From Methanobacterium sp. (lineage in GTDB: Archaea; Methanobacteriota; Methanobacteria; Methanobacteriales; Methanobacteriaceae): 11,813 nt of DNA. The notes beneath the pieces are model-generated. The model worked only from the letters and a program-made list of their open reading frames with translations, had not been told where the DNA came from and ran no database searches. This document shows, in pieces, positions 5,785 to 11,813 of this stretch. Made by a program: the position numbers and the translations under genes. Where the stretch lies: NCBI GenBank assembly GCA_009712615.1, contig WASR01000194.1, positions 2,303-14,115 of the forward strand, given 5' to 3'. Position 1 is the stretch's first letter. Every line of letters begins with the position of its first letter.

Positions 5785-6329
5785 TGTACAAATATATAAG
5801 GGACGCATGGAAAAACCCAAGCGAATCCTATGTTAAAGAATTAATGCAATCTCGTGCTCCTGTTTGGAGAAGAGAAAGTGTTATTAACAGAATTGACAGG
5901 CCAACCAGAATTGATAGGGCAAGATCCTTAGGTTACAAAGCCAAAAAAGGGTATGTAGTCGTGCGAACAAGAGTTCGCAGAGGTGGAATGCGTAAATCAA
6001 GATTCACAGCAGGAAGGAAACCAAAAAGAATGGGTGTAAAGAAGATAACCCCAAAGAAATCCATCCAGAGAATTGCTGAAGAAAGGGTTGCCAGAAAATA
6101 CCCGAACCTAGAAGTATTAAACTCTTACTGGTTATGGGAAGATGGAAAATTCAAATTCTACGAAGTAATTCTTGTAGATCCTAACCACCCTTCCATAAAA
6201 AATGATTCTAAAATCAACTGGATCTGTGAACCTCAGCATACCAATAGAGTATTCAGAGGACTGACCAGTGCAGGTAAGAAGTCAAGAGGACTTCGAGGTA
6301 AAGGTAAAGGGGCCGAAAAGGTACGATAA
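5784..6329 (+). CDS. rpl15e: 50S ribosomal protein L15e
   Basis: This is an archaeal/eukaryotic-type large-subunit protein that binds 23S rRNA. The 181 residues are highly basic, with family segments [59 protein letters not shown], and the C-terminal [20 protein letters not shown]. The length is close to the archaeal norm. GAGGTG at 5771-5776 gives good spacing to the ATG at 5784. It is the first gene of the exosome superoperon, an arrangement long noted in archaeal genomes. The DUF54 gene starts three bases after its stop. Expression is presumably controlled by the promoter and dyad just upstream. Confidence 0.97.
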   Translation: MYKYIRDAWKNPSESYVKELMQSRAPVWRRESVINRIDRPTRIDRARSLGYKAKKGYVVVRTRVRRGGMRKSRFTAGRKPKRMGVKKITPKKSIQRIAEERVARKYPNLEVLNSYWLWEDGKFKFYEVILVDPNHPSIKNDSKINWICEPQHTNRVFRGLTSAGKKSRGLRGKGKGAEKVR

Positions 6330-6332
6330 GGT

Positions 6333-6752
6333 ATGATCCATAACATTTCTTACAGAGCATTTGTTTATGGAACTGAAAGTAAGGAAAAAGTGTTAGAATC
6401 AATTTCTACACTTTTTCCAAATTCATCCCCTCAATGTGAAGCAACAGAGGGGTATTATAAAAATCAAGTTCTAATTTTACACGACAAGATCGACAAGAAA
6501 AAATCGATCAAAGAGTTTGTTGAATTACTGTCTTCTATGGATGATCCTTCAAAAAAGAGGGTACTCAATCAATTAGAAGATAAAATGGATGATTACGGAA
6601 ATTTATTTCTACGTTTCGATAAGCAGAGAGCATACCAGGGCGATCTGAAGGTTGTTGAACATGGTGATTCCATCCATATAAAAATTAAGATAGCAGCCTA
6701 TCCTGCGAAAAAAAAGGTGGCATTGGAAATTGGAAGGAAATTATTCGACTAA
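6333..6752 (+). CDS. COG1325/DUF54 RNA-binding family protein, predicted exosome-associated
   Basis: The 139-residue protein begins IHNISYRAFVYGTES, and ends in strands rich in lysine (HIKIKIAAYPAKKKVALEIGRKLF). It matches the COG1325 family found in nearly all archaea between L15e and RNase P genes and predicted from gene order to act with the exosome. No catalytic motif is visible. The middle (FLRFDKQRAYQGDLKV) is the best conserved block as I remember the family. The ATG at 6333 is three bases after the L15e stop, with AAGGTA-type sequence overlapping that junction. Its 3' end overlaps the p30 gene by 23 bases. A direct biochemical role is not known to me. Confidence 0.85.
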   Translation: MIHNISYRAFVYGTESKEKVLESISTLFPNSSPQCEATEGYYKNQVLILHDKIDKKKSIKEFVELLSSMDDPSKKRVLNQLEDKMDDYGNLFLRFDKQRAYQGDLKVVEHGDSIHIKIKIAAYPAKKKVALEIGRKLFD

Positions 6753-7461
6753 AAAGAATTACAGGGAAAATTTTTACGATCTAAACATCAGTGGAAACAG
6801 AAGTATCATTGAAGAAGCTGAAAGATTAGGATTTGCCGGTGTTTCCCTGACCTACAATTTTGATGATTACAATTCAGAAATTTCAAAGGAATACGATGAA
6901 CTTAAACTTGAAAGCAACATACTCATCAGGAAGTGCCTGGAAATATCCTGTAAAAATCCTGAAGAATTGAAGAAAAAAGTCCAAAGATCCCGAAAAAAAG
7001 CCGATATCATCATGGTAAGGGGTGGAGACAACAGGATAAACAGGGCAGCTTGTGAAGAAAGAAATGTGGATATACTTTCACAACCCTACAGGAACAGAAG
7101 GGACAGTGGAATGAATCATGTTCTTTCCAGACAAGCGGCAGAAAACGATGTTGCAGTTGAAATTAACCTGAGCAGTCTTTTAAAAACCAATTTAAGGTAC
7201 AGGCACAGGATAATAAGTCAGTTTAGACACATCATGGATCTTAAACGAAAGTACGGTTTTTCAGTGGTAATATCCAGCGGTGCAAGATCAAGCTATGATC
7301 AAAGAAACCCAATGGACATATTCGCCCTTTCGAACTGTTTTGGCATGACAAAAAACGAATCCTTCGAAGCACTCTCAACCATTCCAAAACACATAATAGA
7401 TAGGAATGATGAAAGGGACAATTTTGTCTTGGATGGAGTAAAAACTGTTGTAGAGTTGTAA
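6730..7461 (+). CDS. rnp3: Ribonuclease P protein component 3 (p30/Rpp30)
   Basis: This protein subunit of archaeal RNase P helps the RNA catalyst remove tRNA 5' leaders. It adopts a PHP-like TIM barrel and partners with Pop5, the next gene. Family hallmarks are the N-terminal FYDLNISGN, IIMVRGGDNRINRAACEERNVDILSQP in the middle, then VVISSGARSSYDQRNPMDIFALSNCFGM and STIPKHII. The 243-residue length is normal. No ATG occurs in frame near the conserved N-terminus. I use TTG at 6730 because GGTGG (6716-6720) lies nine bases upstream. The start sits 23 bases inside DUF54, so translation is probably coupled. Confidence 0.92.
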   Translation: MEGNYSTKKNYRENFYDLNISGNRSIIEEAERLGFAGVSLTYNFDDYNSEISKEYDELKLESNILIRKCLEISCKNPEELKKKVQRSRKKADIIMVRGGDNRINRAACEERNVDILSQPYRNRRDSGMNHVLSRQAAENDVAVEINLSSLLKTNLRYRHRIISQFRHIMDLKRKYGFSVVISSGARSSYDQRNPMDIFALSNCFGMTKNESFEALSTIPKHIIDRNDERDNFVLDGVKTVVEL

Positions 7462-7499
7462 AAAACTCAACTAATAACACTCATAAAGAATTGATTGAA

Positions 7500-7889
7500 A
7501 TGAATCAAAAACTCAAAATACTGCCCCCAACCATGAGGGATAAAAAGCGCTACATAGCTTTTGAATTAATTTTTCAGGGACATATGACCCGTGAAGATGT
7601 CATAGATACCATAATTGAAGGTTCCCTATATCTGTATGGTGCATGCGGAACTGGAAAGTTCGACATATGGGTGGTTAAACTGTGGAAATGCGGAAAAAAT
7701 ACCAGCCCCCATGGAAACCCCGACGAAAATTACATGCGGGGAATAATACGCTGCAGAAGAGAAGAAGTTGAATCTGTCAGAGCCGTACTTCCTACAATTA
7801 CAAGATTCAGAGGTAAACATCTGGTTTTCCATACTCTGGGAATTTCTGGAACAATTAAATCTGCAACGAAAAACTTTATTAAAGTATAA
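7500..7889 (+). CDS. rnp2: Ribonuclease P protein component 2 (Pop5)
   Basis: Pop5 pairs with Rpp30 and activates the catalytic domain of RNase P RNA. The 129-residue protein has the RRM-like fold order. The N-terminal LPPTMRDKKRYIAFEL is the family signature, followed by LYGACGTGKFDIWVVKLW, GIIRCRREEVESVRAVLPTI and the C-terminal LGISGTIKSATKNF. I chose the ATG at 7500, which gives a usual short N-terminus. TTG 7491 would add three residues. Neither has a clear ribosome site, unlike most genes here, so initiation may depend on ribosomes finishing rnp3 38 bases upstream. A 92-base gap follows. Confidence 0.92.
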   Translation: MNQKLKILPPTMRDKKRYIAFELIFQGHMTREDVIDTIIEGSLYLYGACGTGKFDIWVVKLWKCGKNTSPHGNPDENYMRGIIRCRREEVESVRAVLPTITRFRGKHLVFHTLGISGTIKSATKNFIKV

Positions 7890-7936
7890 GATAAAAGATT
7901 AATAGTTTATAACAATTCAGTTTAGAATTATTTTAA

Positions 7937-7946
7937 GATTATAAAT
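7937..7946 (+). promoter_or_regulatory. Possible internal promoter before psmA
   Basis: GATTATAAAT within the 92-base gap between rnp2 and psmA could act as a TATA box with a start near 7968, just before GAGGT (7971-7975). The surrounding sequence is AT-rich, so false matches are easy. If real, it would let proteasome, SBDS and exosome genes be expressed apart from L15e and RNase P. Confidence 0.3.
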
Positions 7947-7981
7947 TCATTTTAGAAAAAAACTTTTAGTGAGGTATATGT

Positions 7982-8731
7982 ATGCAACCGTTTCAAGGAG
8001 CAGGATACGATAGGGCTATAACTGTATTTAGTCCGGATGGAAGGTTATTTCAGGTTGAATATGCTAGGGAAGCTGTTAAGCGAGGTACAACTTCTTTAGG
8101 TGTTAAATCAGTTGAAGGCATAGTGCTGGTGGTTGATAAAAGACCCACAAGTAAACTCGTAGAGCCTAAATCCATCGAGAAGATTTTCCAGATCGACGAT
8201 CACATTGGAGCAGCTACCTCTGGGCTGGTGGCAGATGCAAGGGCACTGGTTGAAAAGGCAAGAATGGAATCTCAGATCAACAAGATCACCTACAACGAAC
8301 CAATAAGGGTAGATGGCCTTGCCAAGAAAATATGTGATATGAAACAGATGTACACTCAGCATGGAGGAGTAAGACCATTTGGTTCAGCACTCATCATTGG
8401 TGGAGTGAATGAATCAGGATGCAAACTATTCGAAACAGATCCAAGTGGTGCATTAATAGAGTACAAGGCCACAGCAATAGGTGCAGGAAGACAGATTGCA
8501 ATGGATGAGTTTGAGAAGAAATATAGTGAAGACATCAAACTTGATGAAGCAATTGAACTAGCTCTAGATGCTGTTTACGAAGCAACAGAAGGTAAAACAA
8601 CAGTTGAAAGTGTTGAAATTGCCATCATAGATGCTAAGGATAAGAAGTTCAGGAAACTCGCAGACGATGAAATTACCGAGCATGTTGAAGAACTCCTCAT
8701 AAGAAAATCCAAGGAGGAAGAAGAGGAATAG
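7982..8731 (+). CDS. psmA: Proteasome subunit alpha
   Basis: This is the outer-ring subunit of the archaeal 20S proteasome. Seven copies form each gated ring around the proteolytic beta rings. The signature [21 protein letters not shown] lies at residues 8-28, next to the N-terminal gating residues. K67 in SIEKIF corresponds to the pocket lysine (K66 in Thermoplasma) that docks the HbYX tail of PAN. The [11 protein letters not shown] segment and GSALIIGG strand are typical, and the 249-residue length is standard. The C-terminus is acidic (KSKEEEEE). GAGGT at 7971-7975 supports this ATG; an out-of-frame ATG lies at 7978. The beta subunit is not in the window. Confidence 0.97.
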   Translation: MQPFQGAGYDRAITVFSPDGRLFQVEYAREAVKRGTTSLGVKSVEGIVLVVDKRPTSKLVEPKSIEKIFQIDDHIGAATSGLVADARALVEKARMESQINKITYNEPIRVDGLAKKICDMKQMYTQHGGVRPFGSALIIGGVNESGCKLFETDPSGALIEYKATAIGAGRQIAMDEFEKKYSEDIKLDEAIELALDAVYEATEGKTTVESVEIAIIDAKDKKFRKLADDEITEHVEELLIRKSKEEEEE

Positions 8732-8733
8732 AC

Positions 8734-9426
8734 ATGGTAAACCTTGATGATGCAGTAACCGCGCGTTTGGAATATTTTGGTGAACATTTCGAGATACTGG
8801 TTGATCCAGATCTGGCATCAGACTTCAAGAGGGGTCAGGACCTAAATGTTGAAGATATCCTTGTTGTGGAGGAAATTTTCAAAGATGCAAAAAAGGGAGA
8901 CAAATCCTCTGAAGAAGCCATGATGAAGGCTTTCCAAACAACGGATCATGTTGAAGTTGCTGCTAATATTCTAAAAAAAGGCCAGATTCAGCTCACAGCC
9001 CAACAACGTAAAGAAATGCAGGAAGAAAAGCGTCTGAAGGTTGTAACAACCATAGCAAGGGAGGCAATAAATCCCCAGACAAAACTTCCACATCCAGCAA
9101 GAAGAATAGAAATTGCAATGGAAGAAGCTAAGGTACGCATAGATCCATTTAAAAGTGTTGATGAGCAGGTAAACACAACATTGAAGGCCATTAGGGTCAA
9201 GATTCCCATCAGATTTGAAAAAGTTAAAGTAGCTATAAGGGTTCCTGGAGATTTCTCAGGAAAAGTCTACGGTGCCATTCCGGAATTTGGAAAACCAATG
9301 CAGGAAGAATGGCAACAGGACGGCTCTTGGGTGGCAGTTGTTGAGATACGTGGCGGTATGCAGGACAACTTCTACCAAAAACTCAACGAACTAACCCATG
9401 GCCAAGTAGAGACCAAGCTGCTCTAA
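8734..9426 (+). CDS. Ribosome maturation protein SBDS homologue
   Basis: This is the archaeal orthologue of the Shwachman-Bodian-Diamond protein. In eukaryotes it works with EFL1 to release eIF6 from the nascent 60S subunit, and archaea keep SBDS, an EF-2 and aIF6. The 230 residues fit the three-domain archaeal form. An N-terminal FYSH domain spans about residues 1-88 ([34 protein letters not shown]). A helical middle domain follows ([32 protein letters not shown]). A C-terminal ferredoxin-like domain completes it ([28 protein letters not shown]). GAGG at 8723-8726, inside the acidic codons at the end of psmA, precedes ATG 8734 by seven bases. Confidence 0.96.
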   Translation: MVNLDDAVTARLEYFGEHFEILVDPDLASDFKRGQDLNVEDILVVEEIFKDAKKGDKSSEEAMMKAFQTTDHVEVAANILKKGQIQLTAQQRKEMQEEKRLKVVTTIAREAINPQTKLPHPARRIEIAMEEAKVRIDPFKSVDEQVNTTLKAIRVKIPIRFEKVKVAIRVPGDFSGKVYGAIPEFGKPMQEEWQQDGSWVAVVEIRGGMQDNFYQKLNELTHGQVETKLL

Positions 9427-9469
9427 CTGTAAGTTCATTTTTTTAGCATTCCAATAAAGGAGGCAGAAT

Positions 9470-10246
9470 GTGATATTTGTAGAGGATAAAGAAATTGTAA
9501 TTCCTGGAGATATTCTGGCTGATGAAGAATATAACTCTGGAAGAGGAACTTTCAAGGAAAACAACAAAATTTGTTCCTCACTTGTAGGCCTTGTGGCGAT
9601 AAGGGACAAAAAAATAAGTGTAATACCCTTACAGAGCAAGTACATCCCAAAAAGGGGAGATGTGGTCATAGGTGAAGTTACTGACATAAGATTTTCGATG
9701 TGGAATCTAGAAATCAACTCACCATACTCCGGATTTTTACCAGCGTCTGATGTATTTGGAAAGGAAAAGAGGGAATTGAACCGCACATTTGATGTGGGGG
9801 ATGTTTTATTTTTGAGAGTTGTCGATGTTGACGAAGTGAAAAAGGTCAAACTCGGTCTTAAAGGTAGGGGACTGGGCAAGTTCAGGGGAGGAATCCTCAT
9901 CAACATCACACCAACCAAGGTACCCAGACTCATAGGTAAGAAGGGATCAATGATCAACATGATCAAGGATGAAACCAAGTGTGAAGTCATTGTGGGACAG
10001 AATGGAGTGGTTTGGGTCAAGGGAGATCCTACCATGGAAAGAGTTGCAGAAAAGGTCATAAACATGATCGAAGAGCAGGCCCATACATCAGGTTTAACTG
10101 ACCGTGTAAGGGACATGTTAGCAACACTTTTAGGACGTGAACCTGGCTCTGATGATTCTGAAGAATCAGAAAATTCTGAAATTGAAGAATCTGAACCAGA
10201 AGAAGAAACGAAAGAGGATGAAGGTATTAATCCAAATGAGGGGTGA
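9470..10246 (+). CDS. rrp4: Exosome complex RNA-binding protein Rrp4
   Basis: This is the cap subunit of the archaeal exosome, guiding RNA into the Rrp41-Rrp42 ring. The 258 residues read as an N-terminal domain (to about 57; IVIPGDIL), an S1 domain (about 58-130; [12 protein letters not shown] ... [12 protein letters not shown]) and a KH domain (about 141-210). The KH domain carries a clear GxxG loop, G156-K-K-G159. Residues 228-258 are a low-complexity acidic tail, 16 of 31 being Asp or Glu. GTG at 9470 is the only start placing [11 protein letters not shown] correctly. AAGGAGG (9457-9463) is six bases upstream. An ATG overlapping it by one base (9468) is immediately followed by TGA. The stop overlaps the rrp41 start. 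Confidence 0.96.
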   Translation: MIFVEDKEIVIPGDILADEEYNSGRGTFKENNKICSSLVGLVAIRDKKISVIPLQSKYIPKRGDVVIGEVTDIRFSMWNLEINSPYSGFLPASDVFGKEKRELNRTFDVGDVLFLRVVDVDEVKKVKLGLKGRGLGKFRGGILINITPTKVPRLIGKKGSMINMIKDETKCEVIVGQNGVVWVKGDPTMERVAEKVINMIEEQAHTSGLTDRVRDMLATLLGREPGSDDSEESENSEIEESEPEEETKEDEGINPNEG

Positions 10247-10974
10247 TTATCATTATAACCAATACCAATCTAGGCACTGGTACTGAAACCAGTGGAAGGG
10301 CCGATAACAGGGCTTTTGACGAGTTAAGAAAGATGAAGATAGAGGCAGGAGTCCTTGAAAGAGCAGATGGATCAGCTTATCTTGAAATCGGTGGAAACAA
10401 GGTTCTTGCAGCTGTATATGGTCCTAGGGAACTGTTTGTAAGACGTTTAATGCAACCGAACAAGGCTGTTTTAAGGTGTAAGTACAACATGGCACCATTT
10501 TCTGTGGACGACAGAAAGAGGCCAGGACCAGACAGGAGATCTGTAGAAATCTCAAAAATAGCTTCTGAAGCCCTAACTCCCGCAGTGTTCCTGGAAAAAT
10601 TCCCACGCTCAACAATAGATGTGTTCATAGAAGTCATCGAAGCTGAAGGTGGAACAAGATGTGCTGGAATTACAGCAGCCTCAGTTGCTCTGGCAGATGC
10701 AGGGATACCAATGAGAGACATGGTTGTTGCCTGTGCAGCAGGAAAATCCGATGGTAAGGTAATACTCGATCTTTCCGAGGTTGAAGACAAGGAAGGACAA
10801 GCAGATGTTCCAATTGCCATCATGCCAAGAACAGGTGAAATCACACTATTACAGATGGATGGAAATCTCACAGAGGAAGAATTTGAACAGGCACTGGATC
10901 TCGCAATTAACGGCTGTAAAATTATAAGCGAAAAACAGAAAGCCGCCATAAAAAACAGGTATGGTGATGAATAA
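10243..10974 (+). CDS. rrp41: Exosome complex catalytic subunit Rrp41
   Basis: This RNase PH-fold subunit performs 3'-to-5' phosphorolysis of RNA and, with Rrp42, forms the hexameric exosome ring. Active-site hallmarks are present: the arginine-rich RNA/phosphate segments ([32 protein letters not shown]) and the acidic block [21 protein letters not shown] with D182 and D188, numbered from GTG. The N-terminal motif usually reading RxDGR is RADNR here. The frame has no ATG before the conserved region. GTG at 10243, overlapping the rrp4 TGA, is the standard choice. However, GAGGGGTGAT (10238-10247) is itself a near-perfect ribosome site covering that GTG, so initiation a few codons later at ATT or ATA is possible. 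The 243-residue length is normal. Confidence 0.95.
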   Translation: MIIIITNTNLGTGTETSGRADNRAFDELRKMKIEAGVLERADGSAYLEIGGNKVLAAVYGPRELFVRRLMQPNKAVLRCKYNMAPFSVDDRKRPGPDRRSVEISKIASEALTPAVFLEKFPRSTIDVFIEVIEAEGGTRCAGITAASVALADAGIPMRDMVVACAAGKSDGKVILDLSEVEDKEGQADVPIAIMPRTGEITLLQMDGNLTEEEFEQALDLAINGCKIISEKQKAAIKNRYGDE

Positions 10975-11765
10975 TGGTTCATATAGTTCCAGAGATCATA
11001 AAGGAAAGCGTAACCAATCTGGTTAAAAACGGTGAAAGAACAGATGGAAGGGCCTTTGATGAATACAGGGAAATATCCCTGGAAACCGGAGTTATTGAAA
11101 AAGCCGAGGGATCAGCAAGGGTAAAAATTGGTAACACCCAGATAATCATTGGGGCCAAACCCCAGATAGGATCACCATTTGGAGACACACCTAACGTCGG
11201 GGTTTTAATGACCAACACGGAGTTACTGCCAATGGCAGCACCCAACTTCGAGTCAGGACCACCAGATGAAAATTCTGTGGAGCTTTCAAGAGTCACAGAC
11301 AGATGTATTAGGGAAGGGGAAGTTGTTGATCTAGAAAAATTATGCATAGTTGAGGGTGAAAAGGTATGGATGATATTTTTGGATCTTCATGTGGTTGACT
11401 ACGATGGAAACCTGATGGATGCAGCTGTACTTGGAAGTGTTGCAGCGCTCATGAACACCAAGTTACCAGAAGCCAAAATCATTGACGACGAAATTGTACT
11501 CGACTACGACAATTTGATACCTTTACCAATCAACGACACAGCGCTCATGTCCACATTTGCAAAGATCGGCGATGAACTCATCATAGATCCTTCCCTTGAA
11601 GAAGAGGAAGTCATGGGGGCCCGCTTATCAGTAGGCATAACCCAAGATGGTAACATATGTGCAATGCAGAAAGGTGGAGAGAAAACATTCACTCAAGAAG
11701 AAATACTGAAGGCTGTTTCAATTGCGAAGATCAAAACAGCTGAACTCAGAAAACTCCTCCCATAG
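10974..11765 (+). CDS. rrp42: Exosome complex component Rrp42
   Basis: This non-catalytic RNase PH-fold partner of Rrp41 forms the hexamer and contributes to RNA binding and to Rrp41 activity. The 263 residues carry family features: [44 protein letters not shown], the [20 protein letters not shown] helix, [20 protein letters not shown] and the C-terminal [13 protein letters not shown]. The acidic catalytic block of Rrp41 is not conserved ([23 protein letters not shown]), as expected. The ATG at 10974 shares its A with the Rrp41 TAA stop (TAATG), with GGTGATGA (10963-10970) as ribosome site. It is the last complete gene; other archaeal superoperons continue with ribosomal protein L37ae, which would lie beyond the window. 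Confidence 0.96.
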   Translation: MVHIVPEIIKESVTNLVKNGERTDGRAFDEYREISLETGVIEKAEGSARVKIGNTQIIIGAKPQIGSPFGDTPNVGVLMTNTELLPMAAPNFESGPPDENSVELSRVTDRCIREGEVVDLEKLCIVEGEKVWMIFLDLHVVDYDGNLMDAAVLGSVAALMNTKLPEAKIIDDEIVLDYDNLIPLPINDTALMSTFAKIGDELIIDPSLEEEEVMGARLSVGITQDGNICAMQKGGEKTFTQEEILKAVSIAKIKTAELRKLLP

Positions 11766-11813
11766 ATGCATTTATAACTGTGGAATTTCAAATTCAATGA
11801 TCTATACATTCAT
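11766..11813. other. Intergenic end of window
   Basis: The final 48 bases are non-coding. TTTATAAC at 11771-11778 could be a TATA box for a gene starting beyond the edge, but the sequence is too short to support it. Confidence 0.4.

Noticed and set aside
9391..10116. Long minus-strand frame of 241 codons opposite rrp4
   Set aside because: It lies antisense to a certain gene, has a low-complexity serine/leucine composition typical of mirrored lysine/glutamate-rich coding DNA, and has no ribosome site or recognisable domain.
10377..10982. Minus-strand frame of 201 codons opposite rrp41
   Set aside because: Shadow of rrp41; serine-rich, no family resemblance and no plausible promoter.

Overview
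The window is a gene-dense, AT-rich piece of an archaeal chromosome. It almost certainly comes from a methanogen of the order Methanobacteriales, and a mesophilic Methanobacterium is my best guess. The evidence is methenyl-tetrahydromethanopterin cyclohydrolase (mch), the archaeal-type riboflavin synthase, a folate-domain-free methionine synthase, the methanogen families DUF1890 and DUF1894, the complete archaeal exosome superoperon, GGAGG/GGTGAT ribosome binding sites, and TTTAAA/TTATATA boxes upstream of gene groups. Species-level identity is inference.

Layout. (1) 2-74, minus strand: tRNA-Ala(GGC), divergent from a GNAT acetyltransferase (148-636). The two share a near-palindromic TATA box. 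(2) 774-3179: a tight operon of DUF1890, DUF1894, methionine synthase and archaeal ThyA. It is followed by separately promoted mch (3354-4316), which ends in a clear hairpin/T-tract terminator. Together these genes take one-carbon units from tetrahydromethanopterin and corrinoid carriers to methionine and dTMP and interconvert them in methanogenesis. (3) 4406-4864: ribC, then a 360-base AT-rich gap, then a small carboxymuconolactone decarboxylase-family protein (5225-5545). (4) 5784-11765: the archaeal exosome superoperon. Its order is ribosomal protein L15e, a COG1325/DUF54 RNA-binding protein, RNase P p30, RNase P Pop5, proteasome alpha, SBDS, Rrp4, Rrp41, Rrp42. Genes overlap or sit within a few bases except for small gaps before pop5, psmA and rrp4. 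The operon joins ribosome assembly, tRNA 5' processing, RNA degradation and protein degradation. The window ends 48 bases after rrp42, before the next gene.

Most coding content is conserved and expected. The points worth attention are mainly regulatory or concern start sites: dyad symmetries at the DUF1890, mch and L15e promoters; a 12-codon upstream reading frame whose stop overlaps the L15e start (TAATG); an ATG-TGA start-stop overlapping the GTG start of rrp4; and an apparent G1-G72 mismatch in the tRNA. The best candidates for undescribed biology are the DUF1890/DUF1894 pair locked to the methionine synthase, and the DUF54 protein between L15e and RNase P. No CRISPR array, insertion sequence, phage gene or defence system is visible.
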